Positions 42,434 to 51,907 of a stretch of 64,000 nt of DNA are shown piece by piece. Every line of letters starts with the position of its first letter. Within the stretch, counting starts at the first letter, position 1. Made by a program: the position numbers and the translations under genes. The DNA is from JBDXHU01 sp039989475 (GTDB lineage Bacteria; Pseudomonadota; Gammaproteobacteria; Pseudomonadales; Halieaceae). Where the stretch lies: assembly GCA_039989475.1 (NCBI GenBank), contig JBDXHU010000011.1, positions 157,203-221,202 on the forward strand, in the 5' to 3' direction. The notes beneath the pieces were generated by a model. The model had not been told where the DNA came from. It worked only from the letters and a program-made list of their open reading frames with translations, and searched no databases.

Positions 42434-43946
42434 GTCGGTGAGCTGGCGGCGGGAGGCGGGTCCAAGCCTGCTGGCACTGTTCGCCGGCAGCCTGATTACA
42501 CTCTCCCTGGCGCCCTATAACATCTGGCCGGCGGCCATTCTCAGCTGCTGTTTGTACCTGGGCTTACTGCGCACTTGTTCGGTGCGCACCGCCATCTGGC
42601 GCGGCTGGCTGTTTGGGCTGGGCCTGTTCGGAACCGGCGCCTCCTGGGTCTATGTCAGCATTCACGATCATGGCAACGCCGGCGTACCACTGGCGGCCTT
42701 GCTGACCTTGCTGTTCTGCGGTGGCCTGGCGCTGTTACACGCCTTGTTCGCCTGGCTGTACACACGCTTCCTGCGCGACCTCATGGCCGGCATGCTGGTC
42801 GGCTTCCCGGCCCTGTGGGTACTGATGGAATGGCTGCGTAGTTGGTTGCTAACGGGATTTCCCTGGCTGTACATCGGTTACTCCACGCTGGATACCTGGG
42901 CCGAGGGTTGGGTTCCGGTCATCGGCGTATTTGGTGTCTCATTGCTGTGTGCCTTCAGCGCCAGCTGCTTCTACCTGGCCTATATGCGCCGACACATGCA
43001 GGCATACCTGATCTATACCACCATGGTGGCCAGTCTCTGGTTCATCGGCTGGCAGTTGCAGCAAGCCAAGTGGGTGGCACCAGCCAGCGCCACCACACTT
43101 AGCGTCGGCATAGTGCAGGCCAATATTCCCCAGGACCTGAAATGGCGACGGGAATACTATGAGCCGACACTGGATCTGTATCGATCCATGACCACACCAT
43201 TGCTGGGCAAGGATATCGTCCTGTGGCCAGAGTCGGCCATTCCCAACTATTACCAGCGCGCCCAGGGTTTTCTCCTGCCCCTGTCCCGGCGTGCCTACGA
43301 CAAGGGCACGGCACTGGTCACCGGCATCCCCTGGCGAGTGGAGGGCGACAGCGAATATCACAACAGCATTGTGGCCCTGGCGCAGGGTTCTGGTGAGTAC
43401 CACAAACAACGACTGGTACCCTTCGGCGAGTACGTGCCACTGGAAGGGCTACTGCGTGGCATGATCGACTTTTTCAACCTGCCCATGTCCGCGTTTAGCG
43501 CGGGGGATCCCGAGCAAGCTCCCCTCATCCTGCATGACTTCCGGGTTGCACCTTTCATCTGCTACGAGATTGTCTACCCCGACCTGGTGCGCGACTTCGC
43601 CCAGCGCGCCGACCTGATGATCACCATCAGTAACGACAACTGGTTTGGCGACTCTATTGGGCCCATCCAGCATCTGCAGATGGCGCGCATGCGGGCCCTG
43701 GAAAATGGTCGCTACCTGATTCGTGGCACCAACAACGGCATCTCCGCCATTATCAATGAACGTGGCAAGCTGGTCGCCAGCAGCCCGCAGTTTGAGCGGG
43801 TCAGCCTGGAGGGCGAAGCCCAGGTAATGCTGGGCGCCACCCCGTTTTCGCGGATTGGCTCCATGCCAATCATCATCCTCTGCGCACTGCTGTTGGCACT
43901 GGTGTTGGGAGTGGGAACCATGGGGCTGCGGCTACAGCACGACTAG
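42423..43946 (+). CDS. lnt: Apolipoprotein N-acyltransferase
   Basis: Lnt adds the third acyl chain to lipoproteins in the inner membrane. The N-terminal half has at least six helices. The nitrilase-like periplasmic domain carries the catalytic triad: Glu in WPESAIPNYY, Lys in YHKQRLVPFGEYVP and Cys in FICYEIVYPDLV. GTG 42423 overlaps the end of corC by 11 bp. The order ybeZ-ybeY-corC-lnt is conserved in gammaproteobacteria. The 3' end overlaps the convergent aminotransferase by 4 bp. Confidence 0.96.
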   Translation: MISESVSWRREAGPSLLALFAGSLITLSLAPYNIWPAAILSCCLYLGLLRTCSVRTAIWRGWLFGLGLFGTGASWVYVSIHDHGNAGVPLAALLTLLFCGGLALLHALFAWLYTRFLRDLMAGMLVGFPALWVLMEWLRSWLLTGFPWLYIGYSTLDTWAEGWVPVIGVFGVSLLCAFSASCFYLAYMRRHMQAYLIYTTMVASLWFIGWQLQQAKWVAPASATTLSVGIVQANIPQDLKWRREYYEPTLDLYRSMTTPLLGKDIVLWPESAIPNYYQRAQGFLLPLSRRAYDKGTALVTGIPWRVEGDSEYHNSIVALAQGSGEYHKQRLVPFGEYVPLEGLLRGMIDFFNLPMSAFSAGDPEQAPLILHDFRVAPFICYEIVYPDLVRDFAQRADLMITISNDNWFGDSIGPIQHLQMARMRALENGRYLIRGTNNGISAIINERGKLVASSPQFERVSLEGEAQVMLGATPFSRIGSMPIIILCALLLALVLGVGTMGLRLQHD

Positions 43947-45100
43947 GAATCGAGGTAGCGTAATAGCCGCTCCAGGCCTTCCTGCAGCTGTGCATGATTG
44001 CGGGCGAAGCAGATCCTGATGTGCTGCTCATTGCCCTCGCCAAAGGTATAACCGGGGGCCACGCCAACATCTTCTGCCTCCAGTAAGCCCAGGGCAAAGT
44101 CCATGCTGGATTCAATACCGTCTATCCGCGGAAAGGCATAGAACGCACCCGCTGGCTGCTGCAGGGTGATACGCGGATGCCCGCCAAGCACCTGCATGAC
44201 GATATCGCGACCGCCGGCATAATGGGCCAGGCGCTCCCCTACTAACTCCTCGCCGTCGCGCAGGGCCGTAGCTGCCGCCCGCTGGGCAAATACTGTGGCG
44301 CCTGTGTTGAAGTTCTCTGACATGATTTGCCAGGCGGTGGCACTGGCACGGGGTGTAATCACCCAGCCCAGGCGCCAACCGGTCATGGCCCAGGATTTGG
44401 ACAGGCCATAGATGATCATAATGGGATCATCCTCTTCGGCTATTGTCAGGAAGGACGGCGCCGACACCCCGCCGTCATAGACCATGCGGTGATAGACCTC
44501 ATCGGCAATCAGCAGGATCTGGCGTTCCCGGCAAAACTCAAGCAGCTGCAACTGATCCGCCGCGGTCATTACCCAACCGGTTGGGTTACAGGGTGAATTT
44601 ACAAATATACAGCGGGTGTGCGGCTGCACTGCCGCAATGATTTCTGCAGCCGACAACTCCCAGCCGTTTTCGGTGAGACGCTGGCGCACCGAAGAAAATT
44701 CGGCCCCGGTAATGCGCAGGGTCATTTCAATATTGGGCCAGTGCGGTCCGACTGCCAGCGCGTGGTCGCCTTTCTGCAATGCCATCTGCGCGGCGATGGT
44801 GACGCACAGCATGGAAGACCCCGGCACCGTGATTCGGTCCGGGTGTACGTCCACGGCGAAGGTCCGCTGCAGGTAGTCGCCAATAGCCTCGCGTAGATGC
44901 AAGGTGCCGCGGGTGAAATTATAGAAGGTCTCGCCGTCTTCCAGCGCGGCAATCGCCGCGTCGCGGATAAAACCGGGGGTGACCAGGTCGCCCTCACCAA
45001 ACCACAGCGGGATAACACTGGGATCACCCAGGCGCGGCGTCGCCACCCGGGCAATGCCACTGGGAGGCAAACTGTTGATGTCCTTGCGGATATATTTCAA
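43943..45100 (-). CDS. Class I/II aminotransferase
   Basis: A PLP-dependent fold-type I aminotransferase of 385 residues. The Schiff-base Lys is in YGLSKSWAMTGWRLGW, with the cofactor-phosphate region GSSMLCVTIA, NSPCNPTG and ADEVYHRMVYDG also present. The C-terminal RICFARNH carries the substrate-carboxylate Arg. It resembles aspartate/aromatic aminotransferase-like enzymes of the alanine/kynurenine group, but the substrate cannot be deduced. Its gene is isolated from other amino-acid genes. Confidence 0.92.
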   Translation of the reverse strand: MKYIRKDINSLPPSGIARVATPRLGDPSVIPLWFGEGDLVTPGFIRDAAIAALEDGETFYNFTRGTLHLREAIGDYLQRTFAVDVHPDRITVPGSSMLCVTIAAQMALQKGDHALAVGPHWPNIEMTLRITGAEFSSVRQRLTENGWELSAAEIIAAVQPHTRCIFVNSPCNPTGWVMTAADQLQLLEFCRERQILLIADEVYHRMVYDGGVSAPSFLTIAEEDDPIMIIYGLSKSWAMTGWRLGWVITPRASATAWQIMSENFNTGATVFAQRAAATALRDGEELVGERLAHYAGGRDIVMQVLGGHPRITLQQPAGAFYAFPRIDGIESSMDFALGLLEAEDVGVAPGYTFGEGNEQHIRICFARNHAQLQEGLERLLRYLDS

Positions 45101-45164
45101 AGACGGGCACCCGGTCGGGGAAAGCCCTAGTATAGCCAGAGATGGAGTTTTGTCCTGCGGCTCG

Positions 45165-45551
45165 CTAGCCTACGGTTACACCATGCAGAAACTTCAGGGA
45201 TGCGCTGCGATCAAAAAAGCAGCCTGCGGTAAAACCTTCGCGCTCAGCGAGGTCACAGAATTGGCGGGCCTCGTCCAGGCGCGGCGATTTATCACTGTCG
45301 ACCAGCACCGAAACCCGGGCCTCCAGCTCTTCCAGGTGGCTTGCGATAAAGCTGGCAAAGGCTCGCAGGTCTTCCATGCTTTTAATCTCACTGGGCTCGC
45401 TGACATCCAGTAATACAGAAGGACGATGTGCGGCCGACGGTGAGGACAGGGACAAGCCCAGCGCGAAAGCTTCCATTACATCATCAATGGAAAAGTTGTC
45501 ACGGAGTTGCAGCTCGAGGACTGAGTCCACTAATGCAGCGCTGACGGACAT
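45165..45551 (-). CDS. SpoIIAA/STAS-like protein
   Basis: A 128-residue cytoplasmic protein from ATG 45551 with AGAGG upstream. An alternating beta-alpha pattern (VLELQLRDNFSIDDVMEAF, PSVLLDVSEPSEIKSMEDLRAFASFI, RVSVLVDSDKSPRLDEA) is close to the SpoIIAA-like/STAS-like family. There is one Cys in QFCDLAERE. The gene lies alone on this strand, preceded by an inverted repeat that may be an operator. Role unknown. Confidence 0.58.
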   Translation of the reverse strand: MSVSAALVDSVLELQLRDNFSIDDVMEAFALGLSLSSPSAAHRPSVLLDVSEPSEIKSMEDLRAFASFIASHLEELEARVSVLVDSDKSPRLDEARQFCDLAEREGFTAGCFFDRSASLKFLHGVTVG

Positions 45552-45646
45552 GGTGAAAACCTCTTTTCATCACAATCGTAAATTGGACTGTAAGCTTGGT
45601 ACCAAAACGTGAATACCACTAGCAAAAAGGTTCCAAAGCGTTACCC

Positions 45647-45677
45647 GGTTCACACAACTTTTCTGTTGGTGTGAACC
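45647..45677. repeat. Imperfect inverted repeat upstream of the SpoIIAA-like gene
   Basis: GGTTCACACAAC and GTTGGTGTGAACC pair with one bulged base around a 6-nt loop, about 96-126 bp before the start at 45551 and just after the DUF1295 stop. No T-tract follows, so an operator is as likely as a terminator. Confidence 0.6.
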
Positions 45678-45709
45678 AGTTCACGAAGAAAAACGGTTTA
45701 CTGCCTGGA

Positions 45710-46603
45710 TTATCGAACCGATGACGTCCGGCGCAGCCGCCAGGGATTCAGCAACAGGGCTGGAGTCTGCCGCAGATAGGCCTGGTAGTCCGGATCTTCA
45801 CCCCAACGCCGCCTGGCCCTGGCTTCCAGCATTTTGACTCCGCTGACCTGGGTGAGCAGCAGGTAGACAAAGCACGGGGACACCAGGGTGAGGTACTGCC
45901 ACCCTGAAAGCAGGGGCAACGCAGATACGGCGACACCGCACCAGAGCAGGATTTCTCCAAAGTAGTTCGGGTGGCGCGAACAACGCCACAGGCCCTGGTT
46001 AATAAACCTGTCTCTATTCTCAGGGAGTTTACGGAAATTGCGCTTCTGCTGATCGGCGACCACTTCAATAATAAAACCGACGAGCCACATCGAAGCGCCC
46101 AGCGCTGCGTATAAACCCGGCGTCTGTGCCTGTGCCGAGGTGATGGCGGCGAGACCCGCGGAGAAGGTAATGAACACCCACAGCCCCTGCAGCGTCCAGG
46201 TCATCAGGAAGCGCAGGGCATCGGGCTTGATGCTGGCAAATCGGCTGTCCTCGCCATCCGCCATGATCCTGATAAACAGGAAGCTGCCTAGCCGGGCGGC
46301 CCAGACTATGACCATGCCAGCAATGAGCAGGCTACCGGCGTCATTATGGCCGGACAAACCCACAGCTATTAATGCCAGGCTGATGTAAGTGATGCTGCCC
46401 GCCAGGTCGTAAAACTTTTCTGTCTGGAACAGGTAGGCAGGGAAGAACAGTAGCCACTGAATGCTAAATGCCACGACGCCACACAAAGCGAACAGCGGTA
46501 TACCAGCCACACTCACACCGCCCTGGCTACCCGCAACGGCCATCGCTGTGGCGATACTGACCGAGACGACAATGCCCAGTAAGGAGAGAACCCAGCCCTT
46601 CAT
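45710..46603 (-). CDS. DUF1295 / steroid 5-alpha-reductase-like membrane protein
   Basis: About eight helices in 297 residues. The C-terminal segment GLWRCSRHPNYFGEILLWCG is the signature of the DUF1295/isoprenylcysteine methyltransferase-like/5-alpha reductase superfamily, which acts on lipids using NAD(P)H or SAM. The N-terminus has a helix (LSLLGIVVSVSIATAMAVAG). Substrate and cofactor are unknown. It precedes the deacetylase pair on the same strand by 73 bp, but a functional link is not evident. Confidence 0.85.
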   Translation of the reverse strand: MKGWVLSLLGIVVSVSIATAMAVAGSQGGVSVAGIPLFALCGVVAFSIQWLLFFPAYLFQTEKFYDLAGSITYISLALIAVGLSGHNDAGSLLIAGMVIVWAARLGSFLFIRIMADGEDSRFASIKPDALRFLMTWTLQGLWVFITFSAGLAAITSAQAQTPGLYAALGASMWLVGFIIEVVADQQKRNFRKLPENRDRFINQGLWRCSRHPNYFGEILLWCGVAVSALPLLSGWQYLTLVSPCFVYLLLTQVSGVKMLEARARRRWGEDPDYQAYLRQTPALLLNPWRLRRTSSVR

Positions 46604-46676
46604 GCGGCTCTTCTTTTAAGCGGCAGGCTACGCGACCGGGGATTCATACTCGCCCTCCTCCAGCAACTGCCAGCGA

Positions 46677-47600
46677 CTACTGCTGCGCATTCCAGGCATC
46701 GCAAATCTCGCCCGGGTTAGCCATCCATACATCTTCCTGTGCACTGACATACTCCAGTGCACGCTCCAGGTGAGCGATGCGATGAGGCTGGCCCAGCAAC
46801 CAGGGATGGATATTCAGGGCCAGGATGCGGCCGCCCTGTTGCGCCGCCTCCGCCAGCAGGTAGTCAGTGGCGTCGATGACCTGCTCGACCCAGGATTCTT
46901 CCGAGTGCAGGTTTTGGCCAATGACAAAGTAGTCCTCCAATTCCGTGGACAGGGGCATGGCGATAAGTTCGCCGCTGTCGGTACGGAAGCGGTAAGGCAT
47001 GTCGTCATTGACCCAGTCACAGAAATACTCGATGCCGTTGGCTTTGAGCAGGTCCGGGGTCTGGGCAGACTCGTTCCGGGCTGGGCTGATCCAGCCGCGA
47101 ACAGGCTGCCCACTCAGCGTACGCAGGCTGTCCAGGCTGCGCTGTACCAACTCCGCTTCCTCGGCGGCATCCTGGCCACCGTAATGCAGGGCATCCATGT
47201 GGTAGCCGTGGCACAGAATCTCATCACCGCGCTCCCTGATGGCGCCCATCAAATAGGGAGCGCGTTCGGCCAGGCGCGTGTTCATGGCAAAGCCGGGCTT
47301 GATGCCATAGTGATCAAACGCCCGCAGGAAACGATACACCCCCACCCGATTGCCGTAATCGCGCAGGGAGAAATGACGCAGGTCCGGATAGGGCATGGTC
47401 ATACCGCCGGGCACTTTGAATGGCGTACCCTGCTGGTTGAGTGGGTAGAATTGCAGACCCACGTTAATCCAGACGGCCAGTTTCCTGGCCTGCGGCCACT
47501 GCACCGGCTTGCGCTCGCTGAGCATGGACCAGTCGTAGCGATCGTGGTCCATGCCGTGCTGGCGCCTGGGGTATTGCAGGTAGCTATCATCAAGACTCAC
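46677..47600 (-). CDS. Polysaccharide deacetylase-family hydrolase (PuuE-like), copy 2
   Basis: A cytoplasmic NodB-homology protein of 307 residues without signal peptide, resembling PuuE-type allantoinase/deacetylase proteins that act on small C-N bonds rather than polysaccharides. Conserved points include YGNRVGVYRFLRAFDHYGIKP, ERGDEILCHGYHMD, GWISPARNES and ILALNIHPWLLGQPHRI. It overlaps its paralogue upstream by 4 bp and shares the YGNRVG, ...HG(Y/I)..., SPA/APA and IHPW/PTHNYQ regions. It is part of a three-gene unit with a cysteine hydrolase. Substrate unknown. Confidence 0.85.
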   Translation of the reverse strand: MSLDDSYLQYPRRQHGMDHDRYDWSMLSERKPVQWPQARKLAVWINVGLQFYPLNQQGTPFKVPGGMTMPYPDLRHFSLRDYGNRVGVYRFLRAFDHYGIKPGFAMNTRLAERAPYLMGAIRERGDEILCHGYHMDALHYGGQDAAEEAELVQRSLDSLRTLSGQPVRGWISPARNESAQTPDLLKANGIEYFCDWVNDDMPYRFRTDSGELIAMPLSTELEDYFVIGQNLHSEESWVEQVIDATDYLLAEAAQQGGRILALNIHPWLLGQPHRIAHLERALEYVSAQEDVWMANPGEICDAWNAQQ

Positions 47601-48547
47601 GCCACCGCCTCCCCACCGTTTTTAGCGGCTATGTCGGCCAGGGCCAGGTCGTAGTAGTGCTCCAGGTAGTATTCGGCGATCTCGCGACCGGTTGTTACCC
47701 ACACATCATCGTGACCGGTGATGTATTCCAGCGCCTCTTCGAAGGCGCGCATGCGATGCGGGCAGCTGACCTGGTAGTTGTGGGTGGGGATACACATGAT
47801 GGTGCCACTGTCGGCACCCTCGGCGTAAAGCCTGTCGAAGTTGTCCTTGAGTTGCTGTCCATAGCGACGCGGCTCAATCTTGTTCACCACGTAGGCGATG
47901 GTGTCGTTCATCTCCAGCGAATAGGGAATCGATACAAATCGTTTGCCACTGCGCAAGGATATCGGTGTGGGCTGGTCGTCGTGAAACAGGTCACAGCTAT
48001 AGATGCCGCCCTCATCACCGAATAATTCGGTACCGACCTCGGCAAACAGGTCCAGGGTCAACTCTGAGTGCGACAGGGCCGGGGCCAGGTAGCCGGCGCA
48101 GGCCTGCTCGGTGTGTCGGTAAATAGTGTCCATGGCGTCGCGGATCATCTCCCGCTCCTGCGCCTCACTCATGCCATAGGTATAACGCGTGTTGTAGATG
48201 CCGTGGCTGAAGAACTCCCAGTCACGCTCCCGGCACATGGCAATGATTTCCGGATGATGCTCGCACAGGGCTGTGGACAGCGAGATAGAACCGCGAACAT
48301 TGTATTTATCCAGCAACTCCATTTGCCGCACGTGACCAACCCGGTTGCCGTAGTCACGAATACTGTAGCCGCCCACCGCCGGCGTCGGCCGCGGCCAGGG
48401 CGCGCGCTCTGGATTTGACGGTGGCTCCAGTTCGTAGAACTCAATATTTGGTGCCACCCAGAAAGCCAGCCTGGCGCCATTGGGCCATTCTATTTTTGGG
48501 CGATCGCGATAGGGCCAGTAGTCGTAGAAGCCTGGATCTTCTTTCAT
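47597..48547 (-). CDS. Polysaccharide deacetylase-family hydrolase (PuuE-like), copy 1
   Basis: 316 residues without signal peptide. Landmarks are WVAPNIEFYELEPPSNP, YGNRVGHVRQMELLDKYNV, CREREFFSHGIYNTR-like region (ERDWEFFSHGIYNT), GYLAPALSHSELT and IPTHNYQVSCPHRMRAFEEAL. The His-rich tail region IPTHNYQ suggests a metal-dependent hydrolase. It is 15 bp behind the cysteine hydrolase gene and coupled to copy 2. Such pairs occur in ureide and cyclic-imide breakdown operons. The true substrate is not indicated. Confidence 0.85.
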   Translation of the reverse strand: MKEDPGFYDYWPYRDRPKIEWPNGARLAFWVAPNIEFYELEPPSNPERAPWPRPTPAVGGYSIRDYGNRVGHVRQMELLDKYNVRGSISLSTALCEHHPEIIAMCRERDWEFFSHGIYNTRYTYGMSEAQEREMIRDAMDTIYRHTEQACAGYLAPALSHSELTLDLFAEVGTELFGDEGGIYSCDLFHDDQPTPISLRSGKRFVSIPYSLEMNDTIAYVVNKIEPRRYGQQLKDNFDRLYAEGADSGTIMCIPTHNYQVSCPHRMRAFEEALEYITGHDDVWVTTGREIAEYYLEHYYDLALADIAAKNGGEAVA

Positions 48548-48562
48548 GGCCGCACCCTGCCT

Positions 48563-49231
48563 TTAGTCAATCTGCTCATCCAGCCAGTCAAACACTTCCT
48601 GCACGTCCAGTACATCGCAGTATTTCAGGGACAGGTCGGTGAGGTTGGCATAGTGATAACTCTCGTGCTTATCCGCTACACACTCCTCCGGAACGATGGT
48701 GCGATAGCCCCGGGACAGGGATTCCACCCCGGTCGCCCGGATACAGCCGGAGGTAGAACCGCCAGTCAGCACCAGCGTATCCACCTGGTGCCAGACCAAT
48801 AGGGACTGCAATTGGGTTTCAAAAAAAGCCGAGGGCATTTTTTTCAGGTAAATCACATCCTTTACCGTATCGATCTCCAGACGCTCATCGAATTTTGAGC
48901 GTTCCGAGTCAAACTTGATGTTTTGCAGGGAGTCCGGAGTATCGGTGCGGGTGCCCCATATGCCTGCATCCTCGCCGGAGTCCATGTAGGCCACGTGAGT
49001 CCACACCACCGGCCAGCCCAGGGCACGAAAGCGCAGCGCCAGCCGATTGACGTACTCCAACTGGCGCGGGTCGGTCTCATAGGCGGTGGCGAACAGGTCG
49101 GTGCGGGTATAGGCCTGCTGTGGGTCGATATTGACCAGCGCCGCCTTGCTGCCAAAGCCAAAGCGCTTGCGCGCCGGGTTGGCTTTCACCTCCAGGTAGA
49201 TTTCCTTTGCTGTCTTGGTGGTGGTCTCCAC
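48563..49231 (-). CDS. Isochorismatase-family cysteine hydrolase
   Basis: A 222-residue alpha/beta hydrolase of the isochorismatase/N-carbamoylsarcosine amidase group. The triad candidates are Asp in VNIDPQQAYT, Lys in YLKKMPSAF and Cys in GGSTSGCIRATGVESLSRGY. This carbamoyl-amidase-like pattern suits release of ammonia and CO2 from carbamoylated amines. It starts at GTG 49231 and is the first gene of the unit with two PuuE-like proteins. The combination suggests stepwise opening and hydrolysis of a cyclic amide or ureide. That pathway is inferred. Confidence 0.87.
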   Translation of the reverse strand: METTTKTAKEIYLEVKANPARKRFGFGSKAALVNIDPQQAYTRTDLFATAYETDPRQLEYVNRLALRFRALGWPVVWTHVAYMDSGEDAGIWGTRTDTPDSLQNIKFDSERSKFDERLEIDTVKDVIYLKKMPSAFFETQLQSLLVWHQVDTLVLTGGSTSGCIRATGVESLSRGYRTIVPEECVADKHESYHYANLTDLSLKYCDVLDVQEVFDWLDEQID

Positions 49232-49398
49232 GGCCGCCCTGCCTCCCGCCTAAGCTGTAAATGATATAAAGCTATGTATTTATAACATGGGGCACCGCTG
49301 GCCGCCAAAACTGGCCCTGCCAGGGTCGCTGCCAATCGCAGCCAGCCGGATTTACTGGTAGAATGCGCGGTCTTTTTTCAGGACCCAAGCCACACATC

Positions 49399-51879
49399 AT
49401 GGATGCACAATACCAGGCCCGGGAGCTCGAGCAGGCCGCCCAACAATACTGGGACGAACACGGCAGCTTCAACGTCAAGCAGGACGACACGCGGGAGAAG
49501 TACTACTGCCTGTCGATGCTGCCCTACCCCAGTGGCGCACTACACATGGGGCACGTGCGTAATTACACCATCGGTGACACCATTGCCCGCTTCCAGCGCA
49601 TGCAGGGGCGCAATGTTTTGCAGCCCATGGGTTGGGATGCCTTTGGCATGCCGGCGGAAAATGCCGCCATCCAGAACAATGTGCCACCCGCCACCTGGAC
49701 CGCTGAGAATATCAATGAAATGCGCCGCCAGCTCATGCAGCTGGGCTTCGCCTTCGATTGGGAGCGGGAAATCGCCACCTGCCATCCCGAGTACTATCGC
49801 TGGGAACAGTGGTTTTTCACCCGCCTGTTCGAAAAGGGCCTAGCCTACAAGAAAATGGCCGAAGTTAACTGGTGTGAAACTGACCAGACCGTACTCGCCA
49901 ACGAGCAGGTAGTCGATGGCTGCTGCTGGCGCTGCGACGAGCCGGTGGAACGCCGCGAGATGGCCCAGTGGTTTATCAAGATCACCGACTATGCCGAGGA
50001 GCTGCTTCGCGATCTCGACAAGCTGGAACACTGGCCCGAACAGGTGCGCACCATGCAGCGCAACTGGATTGGCCGCTCGGAAGGCGTCAACCTGCGCTTT
50101 GGCCTGGAAACAGCACTGACCACCGGCGAAGACTCGCTGGAGGTCTATACCACCCGCCCCGACACCCTTATGGGTGCCACCTATGTAGCGGTGGCGCCAC
50201 AGCACCCGGTGGCGCAGCAGGCGGCTGCCGGCAATCCTGAGCTGTCGACATTTATAGAAGAGCAGAGTCGCGGCAAGGTGGCCGAAGCGGAACTGGCCAC
50301 CATGGAGAAACTGGGCATGGCCACGGGCCTCAACGCCTTGCATCCACTGACCGGTGAGCCGGTACCAATCTGGATCGCCAACTTCGTGCTGATGTCCTAT
50401 GGTTCCGGCGCCGTGATGTCGGTGCCTGGTCACGACGAGCGCGACCACGAATTTGCTCGCAAATACCAGTTGCCGATCCAGCAGGTTATCGCCAGGACCG
50501 ATGACGAACATGAGTACCAGGTGGAACAGTGGCAGGACTGGTATTCCGACAAGGACGATATCGTCACCGTGAACTCTGGCGAATTTGACGGACTGGGTTT
50601 CGAGGCCGCCTTCAACGCCATCGCCGATAAACTCGGCGCCCAGGGCCTGGGCGAACGTACCGTAAACTATCGACTGCGAGACTGGGGCGTGTCGCGCCAG
50701 CGTTACTGGGGCGCACCCATACCCATCATTTACTGTGACGACTGCGGCGCCCTGCCGGTGCCGGACCAGGATCTGCCGGTGGTACTGCCTACCGAGGTGG
50801 AATTCGAGGGTATCGGTTCACCGATCAAGAAGATGCCTGAATTCTATGAAACCAGCTGTCCCGGCTGCGGCAAAGCGGCGACCCGGGAAACTGACACCTT
50901 CGACACGTTTATGGAGTCCTCCTGGTATTACGCCCGCTACTGCTGCCCGCGCAACGGCGAGGCGATGCTGGACGGCGAAGCGGACTACTGGACCCCGGTA
51001 GACCAGTATGTGGGCGGCATAGAACACGCCATCCTGCACCTGCTCTACGCGCGCTTCTACCACAAGCTGATGCGCGATGAAGGCCTGGTCAACTCAGATG
51101 AGCCCTTCACCCGCCTGTTGACCCAGGGCATGGTACTGAAAGATGGCGCCAAGATGTCCAAGTCAAAAGGCAATACCGTCGCTCCCCAGGGCCTGATCGA
51201 CCGCTACGGCGCCGACACTGTGCGCTTGTTCAGCATGTTCGCGGCACCGCCCGACCAATCCCTGGAATGGTCTGACGCCGGTGTGGAGGGCGCCCACCGT
51301 TTCCTCAAGCGCTTGTGGAAACTGGTTGCCGCCCACGTAGAAGCGGGTGAAGCCGTCGCGCTTGATAGCAGCAATTTTGACGACGTACAAAAAGCCGTGC
51401 GCCGCAAGACCCATGCAACCATCGCCAAGGTCGGCGATGATTACGGCCGCCGCCAGACCTTCAACACGGCTATCGCCGCCGTGATGGAGTTGAGCAATGA
51501 GTTAGGCAAACTCGAGGATCGCAGCGGGCAAAACCTGGCAATCGAGCGCGAAGCCCTGCGCGCCGCGGTATTGATGCTGGCACCGATCGTCCCGCATATT
51601 TGCCACACATTGTGGCAGGCATTGGGCGGTGAGGGCACGGTAATGGACCAGGCCTGGCCCGAGCTGGACGAATCCGCCCTGGTGCGCGACAGCATCGAGC
51701 TGGTAATACAGGTCAATGGCAAGGTGCGCGCACGCATGGAGGTTGCCGCCCAGGCCGACAAGGACACGGTCGAAGCCCTGGCCCTGGAGCAGGATAATGT
51801 ACAGAAATTCCTGGAAGGGAATACTGTGCGCAAAGTTATCGTTGTGCCAGGCAAATTGGTTAACATAGTGGCCAACTAA
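49399..51879 (+). CDS. leuS: Leucyl-tRNA synthetase
   Basis: Charges tRNA-Leu. ATG 49399 (MDAQYQARELEQAAQQYW) matches the family N-terminus, and an upstream start at 49363 adds 12 residues. HIGH motif PSGALHMGHVRNY, editing (CP1) domain with VYTTRPDTLMGATYVA, zinc-like cysteine clusters, KMSKS as KMSKSKGNTV, and a C-terminal domain ending QVNGKVRARMEV. Length of 826 residues is normal. It leads the conserved leuS-lptE-holA set. A TAGAAT -10-like hexamer lies at 49359-49364. Confidence 0.97.
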   Translation: MDAQYQARELEQAAQQYWDEHGSFNVKQDDTREKYYCLSMLPYPSGALHMGHVRNYTIGDTIARFQRMQGRNVLQPMGWDAFGMPAENAAIQNNVPPATWTAENINEMRRQLMQLGFAFDWEREIATCHPEYYRWEQWFFTRLFEKGLAYKKMAEVNWCETDQTVLANEQVVDGCCWRCDEPVERREMAQWFIKITDYAEELLRDLDKLEHWPEQVRTMQRNWIGRSEGVNLRFGLETALTTGEDSLEVYTTRPDTLMGATYVAVAPQHPVAQQAAAGNPELSTFIEEQSRGKVAEAELATMEKLGMATGLNALHPLTGEPVPIWIANFVLMSYGSGAVMSVPGHDERDHEFARKYQLPIQQVIARTDDEHEYQVEQWQDWYSDKDDIVTVNSGEFDGLGFEAAFNAIADKLGAQGLGERTVNYRLRDWGVSRQRYWGAPIPIIYCDDCGALPVPDQDLPVVLPTEVEFEGIGSPIKKMPEFYETSCPGCGKAATRETDTFDTFMESSWYYARYCCPRNGEAMLDGEADYWTPVDQYVGGIEHAILHLLYARFYHKLMRDEGLVNSDEPFTRLLTQGMVLKDGAKMSKSKGNTVAPQGLIDRYGADTVRLFSMFAAPPDQSLEWSDAGVEGAHRFLKRLWKLVAAHVEAGEAVALDSSNFDDVQKAVRRKTHATIAKVGDDYGRRQTFNTAIAAVMELSNELGKLEDRSGQNLAIEREALRAAVLMLAPIVPHICHTLWQALGGEGTVMDQAWPELDESALVRDSIELVIQVNGKVRARMEVAAQADKDTVEALALEQDNVQKFLEGNTVRKVIVVPGKLVNIVAN

Positions 51880-51907
51880 GCCACGTAAGCCTCGCGAGTA
51901 TCCCACT

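Noticed and set aside
46770..47654. Long + strand open frame (294 codons)
   Set aside because: It is antisense to the two deacetylase genes, with no domain pattern or ribosome site.
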